NCBI GenBank assembly: GCA_918026815.1
Contig: CAKJVC010000068.1
Location: forward strand, 992,001-1,056,000
Direction: 5' to 3'
Length of the DNA: 64,000 nucleotides
Source: Chalara sp. BL73
Lineage: Eukaryota > Ascomycota > Leotiomycetes > Helotiales
Position numbers and translations under genes: made by a program. Positions 34,827 to 46,085 of this stretch are shown piece by piece (position 1 is the stretch's first letter; the number at the start of each line of letters is the position of its first letter). The notes under the pieces were generated by a model that saw only the letters and a program-made list of their open reading frames with translations, was not told the origin of the DNA and did not search any database.

Positions 34827-37605
34827 CCGCTTGGTCCAATAACGGGGACGAGCCATTTGCCAATATTTCCATCGAAACCTGTAGAATTATCTTGAACACA
34901 CACACCATCAGGGTCTTGATATGAAAGAAATGCTCAACTTTGTGTACCGTTCCTGGGGCCGTCCCCCCAATCACGCGTGCCAATTCACTCATGGTGTGAG
35001 GGGAGAGCCCATGGTGACATAACAAAGAACGTTTTTTTGCTCAGCATTCGAAGCTCAAAGAAAGCTTGTCTCAGTGTTGGGTGTCGTGTGACGTTGACCT
35101 CGCCCAGATTTAGATTCCCTCACAATCTCTAAAGGGGGGAGAAGGGATCGAGAGATTTGCAACCAGCATCATCAGCACCAGCATCCGGCACTGATACCGA
35201 CCACCGGCTTCGACATCACACAATGATAGGGTTCTCTTTGATCACCTGTTCGTGATACACCACGCCGGGCCAGGGCAAGGGGAAACAGGCCATTCTGGAA
35301 TGGAGCAGCCGTCACCAATCCCCATTCTGGACAAAAGGTCTTTGACGAGTCGTGTCACTAACTGGATAGATCACTTGAGGGAATACATGAACTCATTTCC
35401 AATACCGGATGGGCACGGCCATTTCCGAGCTGGTAGTACGAAATAGTAGAGGAGAACCTCATCATCATTATCATCACTCGCTGATTTTGCGGGGTCTAGC
35501 GTGACGACACGGGAGATGAAGTTGAAACCCCCTCATGTTGCAAACATATCGAAATCTTGCAGATCCCATTCATCCTGTTCACGCAAAGCTCCTGACATCT
35601 CGATCAACAAAAGAGAAATTGAAACTCGGATAACACTGATTGAGACAAATTATCCTCTGGCTAACCCGCTCAGCTGCTACTTCCATTGTATCTATCTATC
35701 CATCTCATCTCGATCTTGACCTGGGCGATGTTTCTGCTACTCCCACTCCCTGTGTTGCTCTATTCCTGAGCTGGCAGGCGAGGCAGTTTCAACTCGACGG
35801 TACAAGGACAAAGTCCGTATGGAACAGTAAATCCTCGCCAGCCTTTCCTTCTGTCCTGAGGCATGGATACCGAAGAAACACCCCCTGGCGAAGGGTAAGT
35901 GGCCAACGTGCAATTGAGGCCTATCGACCTACACCATCGGATCTATTTGACGGGCGTATCAAGTACCATGGGCCAATGGTTCATGATGGTGGCTTGCTCA
36001 ACGTCTGACTCGGCATCTCTCGCCTGTTTGGCTAATAAGCATTCCCATCATATTTTAATCTATCCAGCCGCTGCTGCTTCACTTGTGTATTAAAAGACGT
36101 GTTTGCACGCGTTAAATTGCCTCTTGTCTTAATGATCTCCGTGATAAGTCTCGCGCGCTTGCACTCGCCAGAAATATCTACCCGGCAGATCTATATCAAA
36201 GCTTCATTCAAGGGTTTGGGGTAGCATCCCACCAGTCAGAAGGCTACCTCTTTCTCACCATGACATCGCGACCTCAAACTCGTACTATATTCCATGCCTC
36301 ATTTCCAATCGCTTTATCCCTATTCCATTAATACACATTATAGCGAGGCACCGATACTTCCAAAGCATGGAGACGCCACCTGTACAGACATTTGCGTTGT
36401 GGAACCAACTGCAAGCACCCGCTCTGCTCTTGAGGAGCAGGAAGCAGATCATCTAAATCATGCTTCGGGCCCTGCCCATGTCCGCATATTGATACGTACA
36501 GCTTCTAAAACACATCAAAAGCTTCGCAACTTCCATATTGGTCAGCAAGAAACAAGCCATTCCGCTGGTTAAATGCACATAGAAACAAATGTATACTCTT
36601 TTGCCCAAGACACGGTGAGCATAGCCTAACATCTGATTTCTCGGTCCACGGTTTCAACCCCACACTCGTGTGTGGTGTCTGGTACACATTTTCTGGTATA
36701 TCGTCCTATGCTATACCCCACCACAGCAGTTTCAGACCTGGGCAAAACTCGTCACGAAGTGTTGTACATTGTATATGGCGGTGAGGATGAAATCTCTTCA
36801 AGACAACTATTCGTTCGCATCCTATTCACGATCAACTTTTCCGTAGATCAATATTGAACTTCTTCCTTAAATGGCCGGTCTGGGTAGGTATGCATAGTTG
36901 ATCTAGTCTTGCCCGATACGAGTGATACGATGATGTTCTCTACTGCAGCTGAGCGGGAACACTTGCGTTACCGTTCTGCACCCATCCTCCACACCCTCAG
37001 ACCTGCAGTTATACTTTCTAGATATTGGGTGTATCATACAGTTTCCAAGTACTTCTCGCCAAGCTAGAAACTTAAGGTGGATGTTGAGCAGTCATAGCTC
37101 CGCATGAACAGACCTCAGCGTAGTGAAGTTTCATGCACGTACGGAGCAAGCAAGCCACACTAACGGATGAAATAATTTGATATCTTGGAAATTTTCTGTT
37201 TGCAGCTTCACCGCCAGCATAATCTTAATTTTCATACGAAGACCTAGGAACCAAAATTGCCACATCAACAAGGAGGTAGGTTGCGAAAGGCACAGTTCGG
37301 GTCTTCTAGGAGATTTAAGCGAGCGGTCAACAACTCAATCGAGAACCTGCATATTCCTCCACCACTACAAGACTTCGAAGACAACACCTCGATCCTGCAC
37401 GTTACTGCAGCCTACTGCAGCCCCCTGAAAGCCTTGTGGTACTATACCTGAAGTAGGCGATTGCGACTGGAGCCACCGTGAAGAAAACGAGTACAATTCG
37501 AAAGAAGGGAAAAAAAAAAACTCTTCACCCTCACCGCTATCTAGAAGTAACCCTCACTTTTTCTTGGGATACCAGCCTTCGGTGATTAGATAGCGATAGC
37601 CCGAC

Positions 37606-39303
37606 ATGGATATCGAGGTCGTTCTTTTGGATATCGGTAAGCAGCTCCGATATCCTCCATTCCCCATCCTTTTCAATGGTGTAAAGCAGAAATAGGGGGG
37701 AGGGTTGTCAACAAAGGTCACGTGCATATATCTGGCTGACACGTCTTGATTGTAGAAGGCACTGTCTGCCCGATCTCCTTCGTCAAGGATGTTTTGGTAG
37801 GCGTCTCCCCTTTTGTCTTTATCTCAATTCTCATATTTCACGGGCATCCGCCAGAGATCATTACTTGGGCCAGAAGATGCCTGGTTCCCTTCCCATTTTA
37901 CCTATCTCAACACAATCCTCTGCGCAAGTGCCGGGGAGATCTACACCTTGCGCTCCAAGCGACCAGAAATTTTGACGTGTTGTGAGATTTTGGAACTAGA
38001 GCTTCACCTAGTGTTGAAGCGTTGTCTCTTCAACCAAACAAGTCCGAGATCGACGCATCTCATGACTTATCCCAATCACTTCAATTGGACAAAATGCAAT
38101 TGCGTGTCTATGCATCCCTCTACTGGTCGAAAAGTATCACAATAGCTGAAAGGAGGAGATATATGACGGTGCTAAGCGGCACGGCAGTCAGTACCAGGCA
38201 TGACGGTATATGATTTGGTGCATACTCGCCGAATAATGGGTGGCTGAATTCTTCCACCTGGTTGTACAGTTGCTGTGTCCACGAGACCGGACATTTCGGG
38301 GGGGAACCTCCCTTGCTGCAACTCCACGATACTGTATCGTCAATCTCGCGTGTATCTGAGACCTGTCAGAAAGAGACGCTTGAACTCGATGCCGACTCCT
38401 CATATCTTGTCCCAAGCCATGCAGACGCCACAGCCATGTGTTACCAGCTATTTTCCAGGCGTTATCGGGGAATGCCATGAAGTGCGATTAGACAAGCACT
38501 GAAGGAGGTTTCCTTTGTCTTGAAGAAATTACATTCTTGCCCCAGCCATGTATCGCTGTAAATAGAATAGTGAACCGCTAACGAAGTCACCCAGTTTCCA
38601 TACGCTCTCCAAGCTCTCCCCTCCACACTCTCCACAGAATGGGACTCCCCATCTTTTGCCCCATACCGAGATGCATTCCCTCCTGAACACCGTTCCTCCC
38701 CGTCCGCGTTCAGCGCGCACGTGCATGAGCTGATGTCCCAAGATCTAAAGATCCCTTACCTGAAAGCTTTACAGGGACATCTTTGGACTCGGGGCTACGA
38801 GTCCGGTGAATTAGTCTGTCCGCTGTTTCCTGATGTAGAGTCGAAGCTGAGAGAGTGGTACGTGAGTGGAAAGAAGATTAGTGAGTCCTTGTCGTCCATA
38901 ACTCTAAAAGGTAGGACTAGAATGTGATGGAATAGAAGAGCTGATATTAAGCACAGTAATATACAGCTCAGGCTCAGTATCCGCCCAAAAGAACCTCTTC
39001 CAGTACACTAACTCATCCCCTCCCGACCTGCGGCCCCTTATCACCGATTATTTCGACACCGTGAACGCGGGCCCCAAGACCGAGAAGAGCAGCTATGAAA
39101 AGATCGTCTCCGCTTCACCAGACCACCCTATCGAGAGATGGTTGTTCCTAAGCGACAACATCAAGGAGGTTCGTGCCGCCAAGGAGGCGGGTATGCAGAG
39201 CTTCGTCGTGGTGAGGGAGGGAAATGCAGAGCTGAGCCAAGAGGAGAAGGAAGGCCAGGTGCTCATCAGCAGCTTCCAAGCGGTGATGATGTCGAAGCCT
39301 TGA
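37606..39303 (+). CDS. utr4: Enolase-phosphatase E1 (Utr4)
   Basis: HAD-family enzyme of the methionine salvage pathway. It enolises and then dephosphorylates 2,3-diketo-5-methylthiopentyl-1-phosphate. Four exons, 37606-37636, 37756-37796, 38595-38880 and 38957-39303, give 234 aa. HAD motif I is LLDIEGT (D9, E11), split by intron 1, and is followed by CPISFVKDVLFPYALQALP rebuilt across intron 2. Motif II is YSSGS, the motif III lysine lies in the exon-4 helix, and motif IV is FLSDNIKEVRAAKEAG. Length matches the yeast protein (227 aa). Intron 2 is 798 bp, far longer than any other intron here except rpl7 intron 1. Confidence 0.93.
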
Positions 39304-40122
39304 GGGATACGTACGGCACATGTACATAGAACAGGCGGAAGAGAGGATCAACCCGGCCCCCCATGTGGCAAAGGCACGAAGCGCGGCTTCTAGTAGAATT
39401 TAATGAGAGACACGAATCCCCATGAATCCCAACACGTCTTTCGCGGCAAGCCCTCCCCTCTCATACGTGACAAATGTTTTATCCCCCCTCCAACCCGCTC
39501 CATCTTCTAAACGCAGGATCAATCCATCAACCCATCAACCCATCAACCCATCAACCCATCCATCATCCACCATCCACAAACACGTTCTCAGGCCCACCAC
39601 CTCCTCTTCCTCCTCCTCTCAAACCTATCCCATCCCATCAATCCCATCAGGATAGTCATCCTCCCCCCCCAAAAAAAAACCGCAACAGCAAGATGAACCT
39701 ACCCACACCCCCACACCAACACCAGCGATCCAACATCAACATTATCCACGCTCGTAAGCGGGATATTGCTTGAGAAGGAGAGAAGGATGGATGGAGATGG
39801 GGCCGGGGTTGGCGTCTTGGGTTGTGACGCTGGCTGCTTTTTAGGAGTTGGGTTAAGGGGGAGGGAGGGAGAGAGAGAGAGAGAGAGAGAGAAAGGGATG
39901 CCGTGGGTGGGTTGAGATGGTCAAACGGATGGAATATAAGACAAGGTTATCAGATTCGTGTTCACATTCGAGTTTTAAGACTACGCTATCAATGCTGATA
40001 CCATGCTGCCATGCGGGAAACTCCATCACAAAGTTACAAGATGCTTATGCTCCAATGCCTAAAGTGCAACAGATAGCCTACCCATAACGAAAATTTCATC
40101 ATGCTTTTTGCCAAAAGAACTC
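39304..40122. other. Convergent intergenic region with simple repeats
   Basis: No gene. Contains a CATCAACC tandem array (39523-39560), C- and A-runs near 39663-39679 and a (GA)n tract around 39866-39891. Confidence 0.55.
39523..39560. repeat. CATCAACC octamer tandem repeat
   Basis: About four and a half near-perfect copies of an 8-bp unit downstream of utr4. Confidence 0.9.
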
Positions 40123-42497
40123 TTATTCCGCTCCGATCAGGCTCTTGGGCAAGAACGCGAATATTGTGCCGATAAGAGCAAGTGTTGAGCAGACGATAAT
40201 TAGAAAGTATGCTAATAGACGCTCCTTTGTGCTGATTTCCTTGCCAAAGAGCTTCAGGTAGAACATCAAGGGCAGGATAACGCAGATTGAGAAGCACAAC
40301 GATGATCCCATAAATGCCATGATGCTATCGAATGCCGGGAAAATGATGGCGATGATAACAAATATGACAATGACTAAAACGCGCAGCGTGATGATGATCG
40401 TGCCACGTAGATAGTTGGAAAGCCCTGTGAGCTCTGAAGCTTCTGAGAGCGCGGTTGGAGTTACCCCGGCGAATGTCTCGAGCATACTAACAATTGGTCG
40501 TGCATTTAAGGGTACCTTTGTGAGTGGAATGAAGGCGATGCAGATGCTCATTATGATTTCGAGGGAGCGTGGGTAGCCCTTTGTTCGAATGAGATTTGCT
40601 GTGATTTCAGTCATGACGAAGTCCCCGAACATCAGGTATCCAGCTGCCGCAGTAGCGCAATCCATAAGGTACTGGAAATTATTAGAACGGGTGTATCTAT
40701 GAAAGGGAAACGTCAAGATACATACTGTGAAGATAAAGGTTGACTTTACTGCCCGCGAAAACTTCTGTGGATGTCGCATATCTCTGTAGATGTTGGGGAA
40801 AACGGAGTGCCCGCCCCATGGAGACATGAGCAGCCCAAACGAAAGGGGCAGTGTGAGCCAGTTTGCAGGAAAGAGGTAGGTATCTGCTGGCATACGCAGA
40901 GAGCCAGGAGAATCAGGCTTGACAAAGCCATCGATAAAGATAATAAGGACAACTGTATTCGCGTTAGTGACCTATATCAAGCAACAACTTTCCGATTGTC
41001 CACAATGGACCTTGGAGAATTGGGAATGAAATTCAACATGGAAATCTTGAAGAGGGCCAGAAGCAAATGCTTACTTACTGCAGAAGCATGCGAATATACC
41101 CATGAAGCTACTATAGCTCAAAAGTCGTAAGGGAGCAAAGTTCAGGGGTATCAAAATTAGACCACATAATACTTTCCATTCATTAACGCCAACGCCTGGA
41201 ATCAACAAATTCAGGGTATCCGCAAACAATACAACCAAAGCAACGCATGCAGCGAGTAATTCCAGCGTGAAGAGCACACTAGTTGCGATCCTCGCCTTAT
41301 TGCCGTAGGAGATAAATGCTAGATCTGCGAAGGATATGAGACTAGCATCTACATCAAGACACTATAGAATATATTGTTAGTCATGGGCATAGTTATAGAT
41401 AAGGCCTCAAGGGCTAGAGAAACTTAGGTCTTATAAACGCCTTTACATTATTTTACTTTCAGCGAGGGTTAAGACCTTACCTTAGCAAGTATTCTGGCAG
41501 TGTAGGCAGTGACCACAGCTGCCAACAACAAGAAGATTGTGCCACACAACCATCCTGCGTACCTGATTCCCATTGGCAGACTGAGCAGACCAACGCCAAT
41601 AAGCACATTTGTAGAATTGAGGATTGTCTGTGGCAAGGTTGATTGTCCAGCAATAGCAAGCACAATTTTGCCGTCTTGTTCTACTTCCTTGACAAGTATA
41701 GGGGCATGTTCTCCGTCAATAGCTCGGCGATCATGTTGTTGTTTCCACAAGTTGGCTGCTTCAGCCATAGAAGACCTATTCAAGGTTGAGGTGATTGTTC
41801 CGTAGGATGTGCCATAACTTCCAGCTAATGGAGTTGCCAGATGTGGTTGAATAGCAAATATCGACTGGTTTGTCCTGACACTGCCGTGCCTACTTGTAAA
41901 ATCGCTGCCGAGACGCTTCGATTCTACATCTGCGTTTGTCGGCGCTTTCGGTGTAGTCGGATCGCTTTCTGAGAGGAAAGGCTCATCATCAATTGCATTT
42001 TCTGGACTCGACGCCTCGAGATGTGCCCTAAGTAGAGATGTTCTTGGAATCCTTCCACTCTCGGTATCGGTTCGTCCGTACTGTATTTCTTCGTCTCCTT
42101 CCGGATATGGACCTTGGTCTGTGAGAATGAAGGAAGGTCGACGGGGTGCCACCTCATGGAAAGCGGCGGCTCGTTGCCAACTTGCTGCGAAGTTTTCGAT
42201 GCTGTTCACGCCACCGACTTGGGCTAGAGCGTTTATCCGCATAGTAATTGAGGACCTAGACTTCCAGTTAGCTCTGCAAGCACAAAATCCCAAGGGACAA
42301 ACTCGCCTTCGTCTTCGGAGATCATGGCTGTTGCTGCTTTCATTTCTCTCGTGTTGTCCAGTCAATAGGGATGCCGAAGGAGAATCGCTCTCCTCTTCTT
42401 CGTTTTCGTTGAAATGCACACTTCTGTCCGAACTGACTGAGGAGCTTCTGGTGGTTCCATATTGGTATTCCTCCCAATTGGTAGGATTCCGTGGCAT
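40123..42497 (-). CDS. Vacuolar amino acid transporter, Avt1-like
   Basis: Amino acid/auxin permease-family proton antiporter, expected in the vacuolar membrane. Four exons, 42497-41481, 41361-41079, 40952-40726 and 40671-40123, give 691 aa. About 285 N-terminal residues are hydrophilic and Ser-rich, the long cytosolic extension of Avt1 rather than Avt3/4. The first TM region holds LPQTILNSTNVLIGVGLLSLPMG, the family's most conserved segment. About eleven hydrophobic segments follow to the C-terminus. Other typical pieces are LLMSPWGGHSVFPNIYRDM and NLIRTKGYPRSLEI. The start ATG at 42497 opens directly into the polar extension (MPRNPTNWEEYQYG). Confidence 0.92.
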
Positions 42498-43051
42498 CTT
42501 GGAGGTAAATGACGTATTTTAGGAAGAGTGGTCTACTGCTGGTCAACTCGACGACCGAGATACTTTACAAACGGATACAGAAGTGCGATGGGACCATCTC
42601 TCTGGTTAGGAAGAGAAGAGATTAAACATATAAAATATATAAATTGGAAGGGAAGAACTGACATGACGCCGAATATCAAGTCTCAAATTGATGCAGCATT
42701 TTCTGCCGGGGTAGTCCAACCTTATCGAGTATGAAGGATTGATTGGTCAATGGGCTCACGCCACGGTGGAGACATGATGAGGGGCGGGGGAGGATAAGAT
42801 CAAACCAGAGGGATTGCCCATTTTCCTGCTTGTAGGCATGGCGAAAGTGCCTAGAAAATAGTATATGCGTGGCTTGGAGAAGAAACAGAAGGGGGGTTTT
42901 TTTTTTTTTTTTTTTTTTTTGACACAAGACATCTTAATCCATCAAACTACAGCAGATTCAAAGTTGGATGGATAGATATGATATGCATGGGCCAGTCGAG
43001 GTGCAGTCCCCCAGATTGCCAAGCTTGAAAGATAACGAACGAAAAACCACT
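42498..43051. other. Upstream region of the Avt1-like gene
   Basis: Promoter side of the transporter. Contains a 23-bp T-run at 42898-42920. No gene. Confidence 0.5.
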
Positions 43052-43583
43052 CTCGTGCTAGACAAAAAAAAGCGATGCTTTTTTTAACCGAAATGAGCGT
43101 GCGCATAACAAAATCCCTTTCCCCCCATACAACTACATACAAACTCAAGTGTTTGAGAAAATTTTATATATTCTAATTAGCTGTCATTTTGCCTCTTAAA
43201 TCAATACACTCCTGTAACCTATTAGGTATAGATCTAACCCAATTATTAATAGTTTCTTGCTGTAAAGTAGCCTATTTTTCAATAGCAAGCTTTTTTAAAG
43301 TATCAATATCCATAAAAATACTTCTTAATATATTCTTTTATTGGCTGCTACCTATTTCAGCTATAGAAAAGTTAGGCCTTCCTGTGATATTTTGATAATA
43401 TTCAAGGCTATTGTATTCTTTCCAAGCTTTAACCGGGGGTTTTCCTTTGCCAAAGCCATGCCCTGAATCTCCATTTTCTAATACAAAGTCCTGGTGTTGG
43501 TTGTTTGGGAAAAAGGTGGTTTTGTTATGCGCACGCTCATTTCGGTTAAAAAAAAAGTATCGCTTTTTTTTGTCCAGCACAAG
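43052..43583 (-). mobile_element. Decayed, internally deleted Tc1/mariner-like transposon
   Basis: About 60-bp inverted repeats at 43052-43113 and 43520-43583, sharing GACAAAAAAAAGCGAT and AACCGAAATGAGCGTGCGCA, with mismatches mostly transitions. The left outer flank of the strict repeat is TA and the right is CA. Between them the minus strand encodes the C-terminal part of a fungal Tc1-like DDE transposase. ENGDSGHG, VKAWKEYNSLEYY and, after breaks, ETINNWVRSIPNRLQECIDL are recognisable. The frame is broken by stops, one (TAG at 43280) where W is expected. The N-terminal and central transposase parts are gone. Non-autonomous and dead. Confidence 0.85.
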
Positions 43584-44183
43584 CCACCCCACCCCTGTGC
43601 AAAAAAAAGAAATCTTCAGATCCCTGTGACTCTCTGTCAGGTTGTCTCGTTGTGTACCCGAACTGACCGATGCGAACCGCACGCAGCATTGCAAACTCTA
43701 CCTCTTCACCTGGATGAAGAATTAAAAAAAAAAAGGAAAAAAAGAAAAAGGGAATTTAAACCGAAAATTTATTACTATTAAAAACCCCTTTTTACTCTTG
43801 CTGCTACTCTTGAAGCATGCAAGTCGGTGACACCGAAACCAGTTGTAATCAACCATAAAATCAAGACTTGCATACCTGACTATTTATGTCAAATTGCTCA
43901 GCTATGTGGTACAACCCACATCAATTCATCTTTGGTCTGTACATTAGCCGACATTCATACTCTTACTCCGCAGCATGATCGACGTGATTTTGTTTGTGAC
44001 AACTGTCGAAGCTGGCATAACATCAGTCACTTCGTTAATTGCGAAAATTATGCTGTGGAGACTGACCTGACGTTGTATCCTGCATCGCCCATGAGTATTC
44101 TAAGCTCCTCCTAAGCATGTTTGATGCTCATTCCACTGTATTGTGTCTGTTGATCACCTGCGTGGTTCTGAGGCCGAAAACAC
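43584..44183. other. Flank of transposon relic, downstream of bmt2
   Basis: A-rich stretches at 43722-43755. A plus-strand frame at about 43827-44114 lacks an ATG and has no recognisable domain. I do not call it a gene. Confidence 0.45.
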
Positions 44184-45044
44184 CTATTTCAACACTATGC
44201 AGAAATTGTTTCTTTCCTTCCCGGACCGGAGTTCTTCTTTCTTAAATGTAACCTTCTTTATCACAAAAGACTCTAGCTTCCATAGGTAATACACTAGTTT
44301 ATTCGATATCTTCTTTCTGACAAGAACATAACCAAGACTCTCCATGATTGCTTCCATTTTAGGTTCGTCCATATACCTGGAGTTAGTCACACACGGTGCA
44401 GGCAAGACCAGGAATAGGCTTGGGAGAAAGTTGCTGAGGTCCTCTGGTTGCTTTCGATGGCTTAGGAATTCGAGAGTTCGCAAGAGCATCTTTCCTCTTC
44501 CAGGAGCATCCGGCACAAAGTTCAGGACTAGTGATAGGCTGATGATATCAAACTGGTCTTGGTCATTATCGGGAAGTGGTCGCTCCATGAAGTCCTGCTC
44601 TTTGATCCCTGGTGACTGACTGTTTAAATCGATCCTCTCAATTGCGAACAGTCCACTTTTTGAGCATGCATTAAATGTGCTCAGAGCCCCGACTTCCAAC
44701 ATTTTGATAGCATGATTTTCGGCCTGGCCCCTCAGGGCAGGAACAATAGGTTCCAACCATTCTAGCAGTATCTTAGAACTGTCTCCTCCTCTATCTTTGC
44801 TCTGTCCAATAAGACTTGCTTTTTGATACGCTTTTATACCGCCCTGGGATTCAATCTGCTTGGCAAGAGCGGCAGCCTTAGCTTCATCGCCTTTGGCAAT
44901 TGCTGTGGCTCGCTGCTTTTCAAGAGTATGATGTGCTCGGATGAGTGTTCGTGTCGCTTTCCTAGAGATCGATAGGGGAGTTTGGACGATTTTAGGTCTA
45001 CCCTGAGAGAGAGATTTCAATCGTGTATCCTTCTTTTTGGTCAT
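44184..45044 (-). CDS. bmt2: 25S rRNA adenine-N1 methyltransferase Bmt2
   Basis: Nucleolar SAM-dependent methyltransferase that makes m1A at yeast 25S position 2142. Single exon, 286 aa, near the yeast size. The N-terminus is basic (MTKKKDTRLKSLSQGRP). The methyltransferase core starts at LEVGALSTFNACSK (motif I region), continues with a DLNSQSPGIKEQDFMERPLP strand and the motif IV-like FDIISLSLVLNFVPD, and ends with GRGKML and FLVLPAPCVTNSRYM. These are diagnostic of Bmt2. It is divergent from rpl25 with 260 bp between ATGs, so a ribosome-assembly enzyme and a ribosomal protein share a promoter. Confidence 0.93.
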   Translation of the reverse strand: MTKKKDTRLKSLSQGRPKIVQTPLSISRKATRTLIRAHHTLEKQRATAIAKGDEAKAAALAKQIESQGGIKAYQKASLIGQSKDRGGDSSKILLEWLEPIVPALRGQAENHAIKMLEVGALSTFNACSKSGLFAIERIDLNSQSPGIKEQDFMERPLPDNDQDQFDIISLSLVLNFVPDAPGRGKMLLRTLEFLSHRKQPEDLSNFLPSLFLVLPAPCVTNSRYMDEPKMEAIMESLGYVLVRKKISNKLVYYLWKLESFVIKKVTFKKEELRSGKERNNFCIVLK

Positions 45045-45304
45045 TGCGAAATGTCATTTTCTGACTAACCTATCTTCCAGATGAACTCAGATTGAATCCA
45101 AATGGAGAAAGTTATTGAAAGTTGCTGTCAAATAGCACGTGATGAGAAAAGAAATCCTCGCTTCAGCATGTTAAGCTAGTACAAATTTGGCTTAGCTCAC
45201 CACACCAAGATTCAATCAACTCACCACCAAACTTTTTCGAAACTTTCACAATATCGAACTTCACGACAACTCGACAACTGCCATTCTCGGAAAACACATT
45301 CAAA
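45045..45304. promoter_or_regulatory. Bidirectional promoter bmt2/rpl25 with CACGTG box
   Basis: 260 bp between divergent ATGs. CACGTG lies at 45136-45141, directly followed by ATGAG. TGATGAG resembles the PAC element of ribosome-biogenesis promoters. No RRPE-like A/T element was seen. Confidence 0.55.
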
Positions 45305-46085
45305 ATGGCCCCAAAGGACAAGAAAGGTAATACATGATTGCTTATTACATTGCCCTAAGCTATACCTTTCAATATTGGACTTCTCCCCGTTGGTGCCTCC
45401 GATAACTTCGAGTTTATAAGTTCGGGGGGCAGGATGAATAAGAAATTGTGATGGAGAGGCGCACAGCAGCAGCAGATATTGCGAGTTCTACAAGAGCGAT
45501 TGCTGATGCGTAAGTTTTAACAGGTGCTGCCGCTAAGCCCACCAAGGGTAACAAGAAGGCCAACGAAGCCGCAAAAGCTGCGTTGAAGGGTGTAAGTTAT
45601 ACCTAGGTTCAGCCTCAATTGAGCATCAAAATGCTAATGAAATTCCAGATTCACGCCAAGAAGACCCGCAAGGTCCGTCTATCGACCACCTTCCACCAAC
45701 CCAAGACCCTCCAGCTCTCCCGCACGCCCAAGTACCCAAGAATCTCGGTCAAGCATGAGCCTCGCCTCGATGAGCACAAGGTCATCATCCACCCTCTCAA
45801 CACCGAGAGCGCGATGAAGAAGATTGAGGAGAACAACACCCTTGTCTTCATCGTCGACATCAAGGCCAACAAGAGACAAATCAAGGAGGCTTTGAAGAAG
45901 CTCTATGATATTGATACCATCAAGATCAATACCCTCATCCGGTATACCTCTCAAAATTCTGGTTTATACCAAAACTCTTGCTAATAAACCCCCTCAGCCC
46001 TGATGGATCCAAGAAGGCCTTTGCTCGTCTTACCGCTGACGTTGATGCCCTTGACATTGCTGCTACCAAGCTTGCCATCGTCTAA
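45305..46085 (+). CDS. rpl25: 60S ribosomal protein L25 (uL23)
   Basis: Large-subunit protein at the polypeptide exit tunnel, docking site for SRP and NAC. Four exons, 45305-45326, 45524-45591, 45649-45941 and 45998-46085, give 156 aa. A Lys/Ala-rich N-terminal extension is split by intron 1. The conserved domain follows: [54 protein letters not shown] and, across intron 3, [17 protein letters not shown]. The 197-bp first intron follows seven codons, a common ribosomal-protein arrangement. I looked in it for a snoRNA and found only a weak C/D pair. Confidence 0.96.

Larger units (their letters stand above)
31940..37605. other. 5.7-kb gene-poor, simple-sequence-rich interval
   Basis: Upstream of both the kinase (-) and UTR4 (+). 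The kinase-proximal 1.6 kb is strongly strand-biased (C/T-rich on the kinase strand), with a (GA)n tract at 33156-33176. A GTGTGA hexamer array lies at 34794-34826 and repeated CAGTT at 34203-34224. No frame shows domain features. A very long 5' leader or promoter of the kinase gene is plausible. Confidence 0.5.

Noticed and set aside
36652..36700. tRNA-like stretch (TTTCAACCCCAC with an adjacent GTGTG hairpin)
   Set aside because: No acceptor stem or anticodon arm could be formed. No tRNA or 5S rRNA gene was found anywhere in the window.
43052..43583. CRISPR, integrase, phage or other bacterial-type systems
   Set aside because: The repeats are a single inverted pair of a eukaryotic DNA transposon. 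Intron-rich genes exclude a prokaryotic origin of the window.
43827..44114. Open frame with a CxxC-like cluster (VCDNCRSWH)
   Set aside because: No ATG start, next to a transposon relic, no domain recognised. Likely chance or decayed sequence.
45327..45523. C/D-box snoRNA in rpl25 intron 1 (GTGATGG ... CTGA about 60 nt apart)
   Set aside because: No terminal stem, last C-box base differs, and the sequence before the D box matches no rRNA stretch I know.
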